Source of the DNA: Beroe ovata | Taxonomy: Eukaryota; Ctenophora; Nuda; Beroida; Beroidae | DNA: 64,000 nucleotides | Assembly (NCBI GenBank): GCA_946803715.1 | Contig: CAMPET010000031.1 | Span: 368,034-432,033 of the forward strand | Reading direction: 5' to 3' | In this document: one piece after another, positions 1 through 13,505 of the stretch | How positions within the stretch are numbered: position 1 is the first letter of the stretch | Layout of the letters: each line of letters opens with the position of its first letter | Position numbers and translations under genes: made by a program | Notes under the pieces: generated by a model | Database searches by the model: none | What the model saw: the letters and a program-made list of their open reading frames with translations, nothing else | What the model was told of the DNA's origin: nothing

Positions 1-245
1 ACCAAAATTTCACGTCAATCCGATGATCGGTTCCCGAGTTAGTGGCCGACATAACCCCTTATCGACTCAAAACACGTCAGTTTGGGTAAGCATTTGAGGA
101 TAGCTCCCAAACGGATCGACCGATTGACGTGAAACTTCTACCGTAGCTCAAGGACCATTAGAAACTCGGACGACCAAAATTTCACGTCAATCCGACGATC
201 GGTTCCCGAGTTAGTGGCCGCCATAACCCCTTATCCTGTATGGGT
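1..245. repeat. Imperfect ~170-bp direct repeat with internal inverted segment
   Basis: A segment around 'ttcacgtcaatccgatgatc' occurs at 9-28 and again, with one change, at 180-199, each followed by 'ggttcccgagttagtggcc'. Between them lies 'gaccgattgacgtgaaac', partly the inverse of the same segment, so the DNA can fold back. A related sequence ('gaccgatcgacttgaaactt') is at 10466-10485 in another FRY intron, so this looks like a small dispersed repeat family. Confidence 0.7.
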
Positions 246-2686
246 TTGCTAGCGAGCAATCTGTCACATGGCATTTTGAACGATTAGTGAAGTCAGCAAG
301 ATTATGACGCAGCCAAAGTTTGTTCACCTTGACTTCTCCTTAATTTGTTCCGATACACTCCACGAGTAACATCTCATTAACACACACAAACACGCATACA
401 CATACACGCAAACGACTTAGCCGATTAAATATGCCACTCTTTGCATAATGAGTCGTAATATTTAGTCATAACTATTTAACTTAGAGTCGTGTGTATAAAA
501 TACCATTTTCCACTACATGTCACAATACTGAGGTTTTCTTGCAGATAAAACCGATCCAAGAAGCGAGAAAGAACAATAAGGATCTGACGGCGATCAACGA
601 AACCCGCGATAACTACCGCCGATCGCTTCCGTAAGTGTGATAGTCGTGTGATCGCATGATGGAAACTCTATCGGTCAAGAGATAGCTCTAGCGAATGAAA
701 ACCGTCACATTATATAGAATAGAATCGTGTTCATATTGATACCTTAAAACTCTGCAGGAGCCAAGAGAACCATTTCACCTCTTTTTTAGAACCTCAAGCT
801 GTGTTAAAACCTCTTGATATCCGTAGCTTTATTCGCAGCCGTATCTTATCATCACATTTTTCTGTACAGTGGCATTCTGATAGAACGAAAACTGTCTAGC
901 TCCCCAAGAAGCCTTCCTGAGGCTGCCGTCTCTGAAACTCTCAATGTGTATGTCTGTGTGTACCTCATGATTTTTTGGTAGTTTGTGATTATTTGTTTGT
1001 GTGTCTGTGTATTGTTTGGTTGAGTGTTATGTTTTTGACATGTTTTTGCAGGTTTTCTCTGATTTTTCTTTTCTGTATGTTCAGGTGTATCTGTCGTTTA
1101 TCCGGCCATTTAGTTGCTTTTATCATCAATGACACCATCGGGTTGTATCCCCCTCATTTATTGTTGATTGTGATTTACAAAATGGTTCACATAACTGATA
1201 TGTGATTACTTACTTGCGATTACTCCCAAACAACTATCATGTACTATATTATTTCAATACTCATTGAAACCTGGCGCAGCACTCCTAATTCCTGCCTGCA
1301 TTCCTTCTCGTGATTCTTCATGATAACACCCTCCGATCAGAAGATGATTAAGAAGATTAAGATCTTGATAAGAACGTGTCATCGATAATTATGCAAATGA
1401 ATCATTTCGAATTCTGAGGAATCCGTTGATTGTAGCATATCAATTTCTGACAAATCATTTTTCAGAGAGGAATCGGAAAGATTGGAAAAACACGAACTTG
1501 CGGTTGAGTTTGTCTTCTGTTTGGCACTCATTGCTGTTCTACCGCAGGTGATTCGCTAGACACCACTTGACACCACTTTTTCCTTGAAACCACTTTCTCT
1601 TGACACCACTATTCCTTGACATCGCTATCCCTTGACACCACTTTCTTCTAACAGTTGAGTGTTCATCCGGTATCAGACGAGCAAGTTAGAGACATCGAAA
1701 ATCTGTGTTTCAAAAACTTTAAACGAAAAGAGTAAGTTATTCCATCAAATCCCTCTTCTTTGCGTGATGAATTCCTGATTCCCCGATGATTTGAAAACAC
1801 TGCATTCCTATTCACATTTGCGTGTGTGATTGAACCTCGCTGATCACTTCCATATCCCACACGTTTTGGGTGAGTGTGCGTGTGTTTTTTGATGATAATT
1901 CTCGTAAGCGGAGTGATGGTTCGCTCGCGAACCGAATTCAGCCGGAGTACAATCCGACGACTTAACCCGTTGGCGCAGTCGACAATCGCCAAGGACGATA
2001 TTGCCGAAGTTGAGGAGCCTGGGATTTCGGCGGAGTTGCTGCCTCGGTAACACACACACATACATGATCATCGTGCTAAAACGCTTGCGATCCGCTGAGC
2101 TTCAAACATTCCTAAATATTTAGAATTCCTTAACTTTATTTGGGGTGAAGAGATTTTTGCTTCCAGTGCCGTTAGTTTAGCTCTTGCTGTCTGCTGTAGT
2201 AGTATAATAGACGGTGATATAATGCATGCTGTGTGTATAATGCGGTGCAATGTGTGTGAGTGTTTCGGATAGATACTTCAGTAATGTTGTGCTAAGTGGC
2301 AATTTACGCTGGTCACACGGTTAGTGCTTGGTTCGCGTAGCGCGCGCCGATCTTTTTATCCTCAAAGGTTGGTTTTGCGCACGAGTTCCCACACGCGCAG
2401 CGATGTAGAATTCAGGCTCTATTGTGGAATAGTTGTGGAGAAGCTCGATGGAAGATTTTATTGCTCCGCGCGCGACGTTCATGTGAATATTACCTACTGG
2501 ATGTGGACTGTGGCTTGTCTTCTCGGAGACCATTAGCAGGGCAGGGAATAGAAAATCATAACCGCATGATCTAGCTCCATTCAAAAAGCTGAAAGCTGAG
2601 GATAACCAATCTGAGCCGCTTATATAATTCGAATCTTTAATGATCACGGAAAGAGGCAGGAATTGACATTACACGTCTTGTTTCAG
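246..2686. other. FRY 5' introns with only small exons
   Basis: Apart from the three short exons at 545-630, 1466-1547 and 1655-1731, this stretch is intronic. It contains a cluster of TTGACACCAC units at 1558-1650 directly upstream of the acceptor at 1654. The open frames on the - strand near 1660-2650 show no family resemblance and overlap FRY splice sites. Confidence 0.6.
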
Positions 2687-5600
2687 TTTCAGTCAACACA
2701 ACTCAAGGAATGGAAAGGATTTAACCGATCTCTATGCTGAAGTGCTTGGTGTGCTATCGGAAGCCAGGTCAACCTCTATCTTAGTCCTTCAGAAAATCCT
2801 CATAATTTCCCTGATGTTCGAAAATTTGAAAGTTTAATGACATTCCAATTCCTGTCTAGGTTCCAGTCAGTGATTCGCAAGTTCAAGAGAGAGATAAACC
2901 AGACGTATTACACAACTCAGACAATAATCAATTTTATCAACGGTATGCGGTTCATCAAGCTCAAGTTGTATCCAATTGAGGCACTCCAAGCGTCTTTTGA
3001 GTTCATGCAGGTGACTCAAATAATGAATTTTAAGTATTCAGAATGATGAAAATGACTCGAAATCATCGATGCGACTTGGCATTTTGCCCATCAAATTCAC
3101 CAAACCTTTTTGCAGGAACTTGGAGAGTTTTTCCTGGATGCAAAATCAGAGAAAGAAACTCGGTACGCGTACGCCGGTCTCATTACCGCACTCCTGGTAC
3201 CCGTGGCGGCTGTTATAAACCGGGAAGTGAATGTTCCGGTGTGTCGGAACTTTGTGGAGAAGTTGTACCAGCCTACCCTACAACTGTCGTCTCGGCGATC
3301 GCATGCTGCGGTGAGAGAGATGGTCATAGATTGGGATTTTATTAGAGTTTGGATTACAATCTTAGTTGAATGAGATCTAAGTTGAATGTTGATTGCGTCA
3401 TCGTACAGTCTTCTGAAGAGGTCAACCCATTCTTGGTGTTTATATATGGATATTTTCAGCATTTGTACGACATGATAACCATCCTGCTGAGTGTGTCGTC
3501 AAAACAGTTTTTCATCACCAACTGGCCGATATTCCTACAGATGTGCATCAGCGGACTCAAGGTAAGTGATAGTGGTGACAAAGTGGTGTCAGTACGGAGT
3601 GGTGTCAAGGGGAATGGTGTCAAAGATCTGTGGTGTTAACCTATATAAGTAATAAGCAAAAGTGGTGTCAACGATTTGTGGTGTCAACCTATGTTATTGA
3701 TAAACATAAGTGGTGTCAAGGGAAAGTCAAGGGAAAATCATGTAAGCTTACACCCGCTATTTCCAGACTCGAGATCTCTCCAAAGTCTCGTTCAACTGCA
3801 TATACCGACTGGTCTGGGTGTATGTGGTAAGGATCAAATGCGAGGCAAACACTACTACCAACCAGCGGTTATCCCAGATTATCGAGGCGATATTTCCCAA
3901 AGGTCAGAGGGGGCTGAAATTCCATGGGATGCCTCATACATTCGTTTTTCTGGGGATAACATTCCCATCACCCATCACATTTACTCATGATTTTCATCTG
4001 AATCCCCTTCTTTGTCACACCTCATCCCCCATCCTTTCCCAGGATCCCGCAACATAATCCCAAGGGAGGGGGTTCAACCCCGGGACTTCATCCAGCTGAT
4101 CCAAATCATAGCCCTGGAGAAGCTAGACTATGTGATGAAGGAGGTTGTCTACGATTTGTTGTGTGTCAACAACAGAAAGATGATCACATCAATCTACCCT
4201 GAACGTAAGATGGGGCTGAAGTCCTCTTCTTTTCCTCTTCCGGTCCTTGCGCAGGCCTCCATTTCAAGCTAATGTTTTCATCATATACCAGGAATGAACA
4301 TTGGTCTCAACGCCTTCCTCTCCATTGCAAATCACCTGGAAAAGAAGGAAGGAAATCCGCCGATGCCGGGAAGCAACTTCCCATACCCCTCAGGTACCAT
4401 TCTTACCTCAATTCCCTTCAATAGCCGTCTCTTCACGCACATTCCGGTTGATTAACATGTTAATCAACTTTTGTTACCCCATTCAACGCTATCTTTGCCA
4501 GAACTCCACTTATTTCTCACTCACTCACTCCCTCAGAGGTCTACAAGAAGAAAGTTACCTACTGGTCTACCAACTCTATAACAGACGAGATTGCTGAGTC
4601 GATTGGTGTGGGTGTGTATCTGATAGGAGTTAGGAAAGCGTTGGAGAGGATGCTCCATAATCTGCAGATTGCCCTCGTGAGTTATAGTGGAATGAGATGA
4701 CAGCTATAGTTGACTAATTTTTGGCCGGTTTCCAACTTTTGACTTGGACTCGATCGTTCATAGACAGGATTTGTGTCTGATCAACGCTCGATTTTGTTTC
4801 AGGGACACATTCTGCAAACAAATCAAACGTACGCAAACAAGAATAGTGATGAAATTCTTGAAGGTAACTCTTCACTTCACATTTTCACGGCATTTGTGAC
4901 CACAATCTTGAAGAATTTGTGACCGTCTGTTGAGTAGTATCCATCTTTATCTGACTGCTGTCCACTACTGTTGTTTTTGCCCAGGTGAAAGGAAGCTGAA
5001 AGTTCAACTATTGAAGACGTGTGTTGGAGCTATTCCCCGTATTATACCAGAAGGTAACGAGTACCCCATCTAGATTCTAGTTTTCACTCCACCCAGCTCT
5101 CAAACTGTAACCCACTTTAAATCAAACTTTTTTTGTTTTTCAGATCCCCATCTGTCCCTGTACACACCATTCTCCCCTCCCTAAATTCGAAATTTCATAT
5201 TTCCCCTCTCAGCTCTCAAGCGACATCCATTGCTGTCGCACTGATTTCACAATCCTCATTATGTACACACAATTCCCCCCCCTCTCCCAGGCATGCAGAA
5301 GCCGAGCCTGGTGGAGCTGATATCCAAGCTGACCATCCACATGGACAAAGACCTGTCCTGGACAGCAGTGGACACTCTGAAAAACATGATCAGAGAACTG
5401 CCCCGGTGGAGGCTAAACGTCGTGGGAGGTTGGTTTTGTCGAGAGAGAGGATGTTAAGATGTCACGTGACGAGTAGCTCCTCAGGGAAGCAAGATAGGGC
5501 TAAAATTAGACCGGGAATCGATTCAGCGTCCAAAAATACATGGGAATGCGTAGTATTCGCATGAAAATTGGACAAAAAGTTTTCTTCGAATTTCTGATCT

Positions 5601-8600
5601 GAGTATCGGGTAAAAATGAAATGAATGACTCCACACTTTTATACTTCGATTTCGAGGGTCTCAAAAGGGGACTTAAGCGGCACTGACGACACTAATTTTT
5701 CACCAAATCATCTCTCCTACTCTCATACTATAAGAAGAAATCCTATTTGCGATCATTTGATTTTCATACTTGCTGTGAAGCCACGCCCAAATGACGATTT
5801 CACACCTGTGGAAGCAAACACCTCAAAAACGCGAAAATCGATGGGACACACCTATGCAAAAAACGTCCAAAATCAATTTTACTGCTGGCATACTAAAAAT
5901 AGGTGTTCCTGGCCTATTTTTTGACGTAGAATTCAAATCTGTAGGAATCTTTGAGCTAGCTCATCAGGAAATCGAGTAAAGTCTTAGTTTCTTCTCAGAT
6001 GTAAAGTTAGAAGTCACGTGACGAATAGCTCCTCAGGGAAGCAAGATAGGGCCAAAATTCGACCGGGAATCGATTCAGCGTCCAAAAATACATGGGAATG
6101 CGTAGTATTTGCATGAAAATTGGACAAAAAGTTTTTCTTCGAATTTCTGATCTAAGTATCGGGTAAAAATGAAATGAATGACTCCACACTTTTATACTTC
6201 GATTTCGAGGGTCTCAAAAGGGGACTTAAGCGGCACTGACGACACTAATTTTTCACCAAATCATCTCTCCTACTCTCATACTATAAGAAGAAATCCTATT
6301 TGCGATCATTTGATTTTCATACTTGCTGTGAAGCCACGCCCAAATGACGATTTCACACCTGTGGAAGCAAACACCTCAAAAACGCGAAAATCGATGGGAC
6401 ACACCTATGCAAAAAACGTCCAAAATCAATTTTACTGCTGGCATACTAAAAATAGGTGTTCCTGGCCTATTTTTTGACGTAGAATTCAAATCTGTAGGAA
6501 TCTTTGAGCTAGCTCATCAGGAAATCGAGTAAAGTCTTAGTTTATTCTCAGATGTAAAGTTAGAAGTCACGTGACGAATAGCACTTCAGGGAAGCAAGAT
6601 AGGGCCAAAATTCCACCGGGAATCGATTCAGCGTCCGAAAATACATGGGAATGCGTAGTATTTGCATGAAAATTGGACAAAAAGTTTTCTTCGAATTTCT
6701 TATCTGAGTCTCGGGTAAAAATGAAATGAATGACTCCACACTTTTATACTTCGATTTCGAGGGTCTCAAAAGGGGACTTAAGCGGCACTTACGACACTAA
6801 TTTTTCACCAAATCATCTCTCCTACTCTCATACTATAAGAATAAACCCTCTTTGCGATCATTTGATTTTCATACTTGCTGTGAAGCCACGCCCAAATGAC
6901 GATTTCACACCTGTGGGAAGCAAACACCTCAAAAACGCGAAAATCAATGGGACACACCGATGCAAAAAAACGTCCAAGATCAATTTTACTGCTGGCATAC
7001 AAAAAATAGGTGTTCCTGACCTATTTTTTGACGTAGAATTCAAATCCGGAGGAATTTTTGAGCTAGCTCATCAGGAAATCGAGTAAAGTCTTAGTTTCTT
7101 CTCAGATGTTAAGTTAGAAGTCGCGTGACGAATAGCTCCTCAGGGAAGCAAGATAGCGCTAAAATTCGACCGGGAATCAATTCAGCGTCCAAAATTACAT
7201 GGGAATGCGTAGTATTTTCATGAAAATTAGACAAAAAGTTTTCTTCGAATTTCTGAGTATCGGGTAAAACTAAAAATGAAATGGAAATCGAGTAAAGTCT
7301 TAGTTTCTTCTCAGAGGTTAGAAGTCACCTGGCAAGCAGCTCATCAAGGAAGCGAGATAGAAGTGTTGAACTGTTTAAAACTATAATCTCTCTCACCATT
7401 ATCAGGGTATCTGACATTCATGCAGAACGTACCCCACAACTACCCTCTTGTTATGGATAAAGCACTGGTACATCTGGCAACATTCATCACCATCTGGAGA
7501 GATAGGCTACAGCAGGACGGTGATGCTGAGAAGGTTCGAGAAATTGCAAAACCTGGCGCCATCGATCTTCACGCTACTTGGACACTTTGTGTGTATTGAA
7601 ATGAAGCGTTTCTGAGTTAAGTTTCCTCACTTGTTGGGATCTATAACCACTCCGTATATCTCCTTCAGGTAAACAAGGATCTTTTCCAAACGGACGAGAA
7701 GTTTTACCAGAACATAGCTCTGATTCAGAAGGTGGAGGGGATGGCAATTGTTATGCTAGCCTCGTGCTCTCATCGCACTAAAAACTACGCTAAACATCTG
7801 CTAGTGGTGAGAATAATGGGGCTCAGATTCTTGTGTCTCAGAGACTCGCAATCTGGTATAATAATCTGGTATTTTTTTGTATATCGGATCATTCTGTCCG
7901 AGCAGTTAATAGGAATTGAAACAAATCCGACTGAATTTGTGACTTGAATTCTCTCCTCCTTCCCAGGAAGCCCAAGTCCTGTTTGACGTGATGGTGCGAC
8001 ACTTCAGACAACGGGGCACCTACTTTGAGGACCCTGTCTGGACCAAGATTGAGGAGATTAGCGAAACCGTGATAATGAAGTGTTTACAGGTAACTCGTTA
8101 TTCACTTGACGAATCTGATAAATACATCGTCAGCCGGAATGATATTCTTTTTGGGTTCCATAAAGCTTTAATTTCATTTACACGCTCATTATTAGAAATC
8201 GATTTCAAATCTCCGTGAACCAGAATTAGGAGTCGGCTTCAAAATCTTTGTTCTTCCAGGTTCAGCACCAGACCAAGATCCCCAAACCGCATGAGATCAA
8301 GACCCTGAAACAGTTCCTGGATGAGGAGTGTACTCACAGTGATATCAANGTTGCGTCATCAACCGAACAAAGTAGTGTCATCAATGATGACACTGTCATC
8401 AATGATGGCACTGTCATCAATGATGGCACTGTCATCAATTATGACACTTCAGGGTTGCTGACGAGTTTCCATGAGATGAAAGTTGTACATCTCCGTTTCA
8501 GAATTGTTATCCCCCTTCTCTCAGGTCTCCTCTGTCCATGTGGTTGGTGATACTATTTGGGATGCTACACGAGTTGGTTATCAAGAAGAAGTGTGTATCT

Positions 8601-11600
8601 GCTCTCTACCAAGCTTACCTTATCGGCAGCGCCAGGTTCAACTTCCGGCACAGATTTCCCAACATCTTCTTGTATTTCCTATCACAGATTATTTCAGGAC
8701 CCTGTTTTTTCGCCAATCTCGTTTTTTATTATGACCACTCTTTCTCAGATTCCAGAAACTTCACCAACACATAGAAGCAAGTATAGCTGATCCCGGTGCC
8801 CTATCGCGGACAGCTATCGGCCGAAGCCGACGTGTGGTCGATAAGAATGACCTGTGTCTGTGGCGGAACCTCATGATACTGTGCTGTAAGACAGTCCGGT
8901 GTCCACCAAAGTTCAACAAGAATACCGATCTGATGCAACCTGTTGCTCAGTATTCCAGGTTTGGAAATCACACGAGTCATTTTTCAATCGGAAAACCCCC
9001 CATAGCATTATGGAAGTAACCCCCGAGAGAGAGACTCAATTTTTTGAAAAAACCTCCCTCTTCCAGCACACCCGGCATGAAAGACCCTCCTGCGGTTCTG
9101 AGCGCTGTTGAACTGTACAAGCGAGTAGTGATGCTGCTGAAGAATGATAATGTGGACGTCCAGGAGATATCTGTGACCGCTCTGGGGGCTTCCAACCCTG
9201 ATGTTTTCAGGTAAAAACATGGTCCCTCTCTCTTTCAAAAATACCTGCATTATCTCGAGGCAAAACAGTTTTAAAACTCGACAGATAAGTGTCGAAGGGA
9301 AGGGAAATCGCCACAAGTCTCATCTGAAATTGCTAGAATGTCATTGAGTTTTCCACATTTCAGTATTCTGGTAAACTGTGTGGATGAGCACCTTGGAGAT
9401 ACGCTATCGAGGAGTGAGACCGTCAGGAGAAGGAGACGAAGAGAGCATCTTAGACTTCAGGTAAATTGTTGTGAGATCAAGAGTCAAGAGTCAGGTAAGT
9501 TGTTGTGAGATGAGGCGAGTCAAGAGTCAGGTAAATTGTGAGATGAGGCGAGTCAAGAGTCAGGTAAGTTGTTGTGAGATAAAGAGTCAGGTATCTTGTG
9601 AGATGAAGTAGCTAAGGCGAATCTAGAGTCGGGAAACTTGTGAGATAACGTAGGTCAGGTAAAGTTTCCTGGATCGGTTAAATTTACTGCAGGATTTACT
9701 CTAGATTTTTCGCATTACATCTTCTTACCTCTCTTTCGAATGTCGGATCGTCATTCCCCGCCCTCATTTCCCGCCCTCTCAATATCTCACACCCTCAGGT
9801 TTCAAGGGTGTACGAGCTGTGTGCAGATAATGGATGTTTCAAGAAGGATAGTATCGGGGATATGGGGGATACTATCGAGTCCATCACCCACTACATTGAC
9901 CATACCAAGTATGTTTGTAATCAGAATGATTGTCTAATGGGGTTCCCAAGTTTGGAATGTATAACTGTTGAGAATCTAAATGTGTATAATCTGAAATCGT
10001 GAATAAAATAGGAGGTATGTTAGAGAGATTTAGATATAAATTTTCCTCGATCAGGAGCATTTGTGAAGAAGAGAAAGACTCGACGATTCTCACCGATCTG
10101 AAATTTCATTTCTGTGAGTTCATCAGGAAGATGATTGTCTCTTCAGATTCCTGTGGAGAACTAAACTTCGAGAGCTTGGCTCCAGGTCGGTACATCGATC
10201 ACTCTTTGATCGATTTCAATTTTAATTTTTCGATAAGCAAGGAAACTTTTGAAGTTTTGTCTTAGAAGATCGGTTTTAAGTTGGGAATTCAATATCCAGT
10301 AAGGAGGATGGAGTTGTTCCGTTTGTTTCGAGGATGGTGTCACTACGATGCAGAGTCCTTATCCGAGAAGATTGACAAGAGTAAACTACTAAACAAGAGC
10401 ACAAGGTAATTCCTCTGACACTACTTTACCTTGACTTTAAACTGACTATAGCTCTCAAACGGTTTGACCGATCGACTTGAAACTTGTACCACAGCTCCAG
10501 GACCATAAGAAACTCTTATAGCCTACTTTCTCACCTCAGCTCACTGAGCACGGCATCGTTGCTGGCAATGTGTGCCCTCCTCAACGCCGGGAGTATCTCT
10601 GAGAACGATCTAAGACACAATAACTGCGAGATTCTGATTTGGGTCAAGCATCTGATAGGTAAGTTCCATTCATTTTGCATAGATCCATCTGTATTTCTTC
10701 TTTCGCAACTTATTTGCTTGTAGCAGGCTTGTTCAAAGCTTGCAGCGCAATGCTTGTTCAAAGAATGGCACGCGAATTTTTGCTAGTGCGACTTGCGTCA
10801 AATAATGTCTGCGCGCGCAAATCGATTGGCGCGTTACACAAAAGTCAATTCAGTTTGTGTCCGCGCGATATTGCGACACTTATGTCAGTGATGTCAAGTA
10901 CCATTCAGGATCCGATGATAAGTACACTCACTCCCTTGGCTGCCAAGTCACTGAGATGCTTCTACTCAACAATCCTGATAAGCCGTTCCTCCTAAACTGG
11001 GTTATGAACCAGTGTTATATAGGTCTGAAATGAGTCTTGCAATTTCAATGTGTTTCAATTCCGATTTAGCTCAGGAAAGTTTTGTCATCAAATTTTTCCA
11101 CTCCCAGGTACTGGAAATGTCCCCTCTGGAGTATTTCTCGCTCTTGTCCGGGTTCTGGCAAACTGCGACTATCCCTGCTCGCTCATACCCTCGGTTGTAG
11201 TTACCTTGTACATGTCAGCGTACAATGACACTGGTGTCAGGGAGAAGGCTACTTACCTCCTACAACTTATCGTGAAGTAAGTGGTGTCAAGGATGTCTCA
11301 GAAGCGTCAATCGATCTATATTCAATCGGAATGGTGTCAGTAATGTCGAAAAACTGGTGTCTAAGTGAATATGTTGGCTAGCGGTGTCAGCAATCCAGCT
11401 GTTAAAGTGGTGTCAACACCAATCCTCCGCAGTCGCTTCTTCAAAGAGTGGCGTGACAACACGCACAAGCTCCTCAAAACAGATTCGCACGTGATGTTGT
11501 CACAGCAACTGTCCCAGCAACACAGGGAAATCACACTCCCGTTATTCTATGAGATCATGGAGCGGTTGCAGCAGAGCACCACTTTCACTCAGAAAATCCT

Positions 11601-12358
11601 GCTACAGATTCTGAGCCCGTGGCTTGGTTAGTTATATCCGAATAAAACAGAAATTCCAGCATCTGAAATTGCTTAATCTGATCGGAAGTTTAATACTGAA
11701 AAACCTAAGTCAGCCTATCTAATACTCTCATCAACTCCCCTCTTCTACCAGCGAACGTTGAACTGGTTGAGTACCCACTGCAACCCTCCCCTCCCAAGCA
11801 CATCAAGACTAAGTGTATCGGGAGTGTTCATGGGTCACTCCTGGTGTTCACTCACCTCATGCTGATTACTATACAGGTGACCGCGGAGAGGATGAATCAG
11901 CGATTTGGATTTGGGCAAGGGTCTTACTTTTTACTCATTTCTCTTTTATTCTAATTAATTGATTAATTATTTCAATTAATTAATTTACTCTTTTATTTGG
12001 ATCTTATTATTCTCTCTCCCTCCCCCCACAGAAGAACCTGGATCACGAGGCTGAACTTCAGGAGCTGTGGGGAAATCTCATGGCGTTCCCAAACAATTCC
12101 CGGATACTGCTCAACTATATCATTATTCTGGCTAGTTTGGGGGCCGTGCCCCACACCACTTTACCCCAGGTGAATGGAGATTATTTTTAATTGTCATGAC
12201 AACGCCATCTATTCTCATGCGTTAGGCAATATACAATTAAAGAATAAAGAACAATTGGATTTCCCGCACATTACTCGATGAATCTCCAGATCAAAAAAGT
12301 GGTGATGTACATGTGCCGATACAAGCCTGATGACGTCATTAAGATGCTCTGTAGTGAG
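545..12358 (+). CDS. FRY: FRY exon block 1: furry N-terminal and first HEAT-like region
   Basis: Approximate exons: 545-630 (weak), 1466-1547, 1655-1731, 2687-2767, 2860-3010, 3116-3310, 3460-3561, 3767-3902, 4043-4204, 4292-4393, 4537-4676, 4803-4863, 4985-5053, 5291-5428, 7406-7533, 7679-7806, 7967-8089, 8260-8349, 8525-8635, 8749-8958, 9067-9210, 9364-9460, 9799-9908, 10055-10185, 10300-10405, 10540-10658, 10909-11022, 11108-11276, 11433-11626, 11752-11876, 12032-12169, 12300-12358. Diagnostic furry segments are HELAVEFVFCLALI, DLYAEVLGVL, PVAAVINREVNVPVCRNFVE, VWVYVVRIKCE, a FPKGSR junction spliced from 3767-3902 into 4043-4204, and TCVGAIPRIIPEG. Helical repeat packing is the family's scaffold fold. 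The exon ending at 8349 carries an N at its donor. The 5428-7406 intron is expanded by 553-bp repeats. Confidence 0.88.
5440..7340. repeat. 553-bp tandem repeat, about 3.4 copies, in a FRY intron
   Basis: The landmark 'cacgtgacgaatagctcctc' and its variants recur at 5463, 6015, 6568 and 7122, a period of 552-554 bp. Copies 1 and 2 are almost identical; copy 4 is truncated and degenerate near 7250-7340. Each unit carries a conserved open frame of about 99 codons (5625, 6178, 6730). It shows no recognisable domain and is best explained by the near identity of the copies. The same unit recurs at 39418-40768. Confidence 0.93.
8378..8452. repeat. 21-bp minisatellite next to a FRY donor site
   Basis: A unit close to 'tgtcatcaatgatggcac' is repeated about four times just after the exon ending near 8349. 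It shares the GTGTCA/TGACAC core of the dispersed minisatellite seen elsewhere in the window. Confidence 0.75.
9461..9665. repeat. Tandem repeat carrying copies of the FRY 5' splice site
   Basis: The exon ends at 9460 with CAG followed by GTAAAT. Downstream the unit 'gagtcaggtaagttgttgtg' and its variants recur, so CAG|GT donor-like sites also occur at 9495, 9531, 9564, 9591 and 9659, two of them with a full GTAAGT. The intron start has clearly been duplicated several times. Confidence 0.8.
10700..10905. other. GCGCGC-containing intronic segment
   Basis: The intron between FRY exons 10540-10658 and 10909-11022 contains 'tgcgcgcgcaaatcg' and 'gtccgcgcgatattgcg', unlike the surrounding AT-rich introns. 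It also has a short repeat, 'gcttgttcaaag', at about 10727 and 10751. Its style recalls the GCGCGC-rich foldback DNA at 60.2-61.0 kb, but I cannot align the two over any length. Confidence 0.4.
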
Positions 12359-12646
12359 GTGAGTCGATTCAGTGCGTTGTCATGGTTACTATGGAGATCT
12401 TTATTGAGTATTGACCGTTGACCTTCTTTAGTATCCCTGTTTTAACTTGTCATCGTCAACGGTAAAACTCAAGAGTTTGAACCAATGTTTGAAAACCGAT
12501 TAAAGGTTAGCTGAAAAACCGCCCTAAATTCCATGCGATCCGCTCATCCAGATTACTGTGCTTATGCCCCGTACCTCCCATACACACACACAGTACACAC
12601 ACACAGTACACACACACACACACACACAAACACACAAAAAAAAAAA

Positions 12647-12679
<33 letters not shown>

Positions 12680-12756
12680 NNNNNNNNNNNNNNNNNNNNN
12701 NNNNNNNNNNNNNNNNNNNNNNNNNNNNNNNNNNNNNNNNNNACACGCACGCACAC

Positions 12757-12798
<42 letters not shown>

Positions 12799-13505
12799 TT
12801 AGTCAGTACTGCCTCATGGAACGACAATGGTGTATGGTGGTGAGCCATCACATTTCTGCTGATATAGAGTACACAGTGTCAGTAGTAGTATGCTTCATCC
12901 TTAGTAGGGGCGCTTTATATTCATTTACTTGAGAAATGATACGATGGAAAGTTTTCTGTAATGAGCGTTTTCTCCGTCTTTCGCCTCAATTTACAACCTC
13001 TTTTTCTTCATTTCTATCATCGAAAACTCTGTGATCTTATGTCTCTAAGCTTGTGTCTACTATTATTATAGGTGACGTGAAACTCTGCCGTTGCTATATT
13101 GTTTTTTCTCCCGTCCCCACACCCTTCTCCACATTGTCATTATACCTCTGACGCAAATGTATACCTTGCACCCCTGTTGAGACGCAAATGTATACCTCGC
13201 ACTTCTTTTGAGACGCACAGAACTACAGAAGCTTTTTGCTTCAATATTGCTCATGTATTTACACATTGTACATTAGCTTTATTCTTCAATATTGCTCATA
13301 AATAGTCATTCATTTGATTGTAGTCAAAATGGGGGCTGCTGCCTGTAAGGCATGTCCCTAATATGTGCTTTTTATGATTGTGGTCGCTAGCAATTCTCTT
13401 ATGAGAGCACACCTGTTTCCGATTTTATCGTCATGTCGCAGAAGGAATAAAGAATTTATTTAGATAATTCATTTCCTCTAATAATATTCACTCTCTTCTT
13501 CCAAA
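12359..13505. repeat. FRY intron start: CA microsatellite, poly-A and 63-N gap
   Basis: No gene is visible here. CA-rich DNA runs from about 12580, passes into poly-A, then N from 12680 to 12742, then (AC)n to 12795. Two duplications lie just before the next gene: 'gacgcaaatgtatacct' at about 13151 and 13180, and 'ttcaatattgctcat' at about 13241 and 13287. Confidence 0.85.

Noticed and set aside
885-942. Possible extra FRY exon between 545-630 and 1466-1547
   Set aside because: It has an acceptor and an open frame, but its end phase does not fit the next exon and there is no similarity to furry.
1663-2647. Several - strand frames of 60-132 codons
   Set aside because: They overlap FRY exons or introns on the other strand, show no family resemblance and no plausible exon chain.
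5625-7086. Repeated 99-118-codon open frames within the 553-bp repeats
   Set aside because: The frames match one another only because the repeat copies are almost identical; there is no domain, no start context and no splice pattern, and copies in the second array are frame-broken.
12507-12932. Open frames through the CA/poly-A/N region
   Set aside because: They consist of simple repeats and N.
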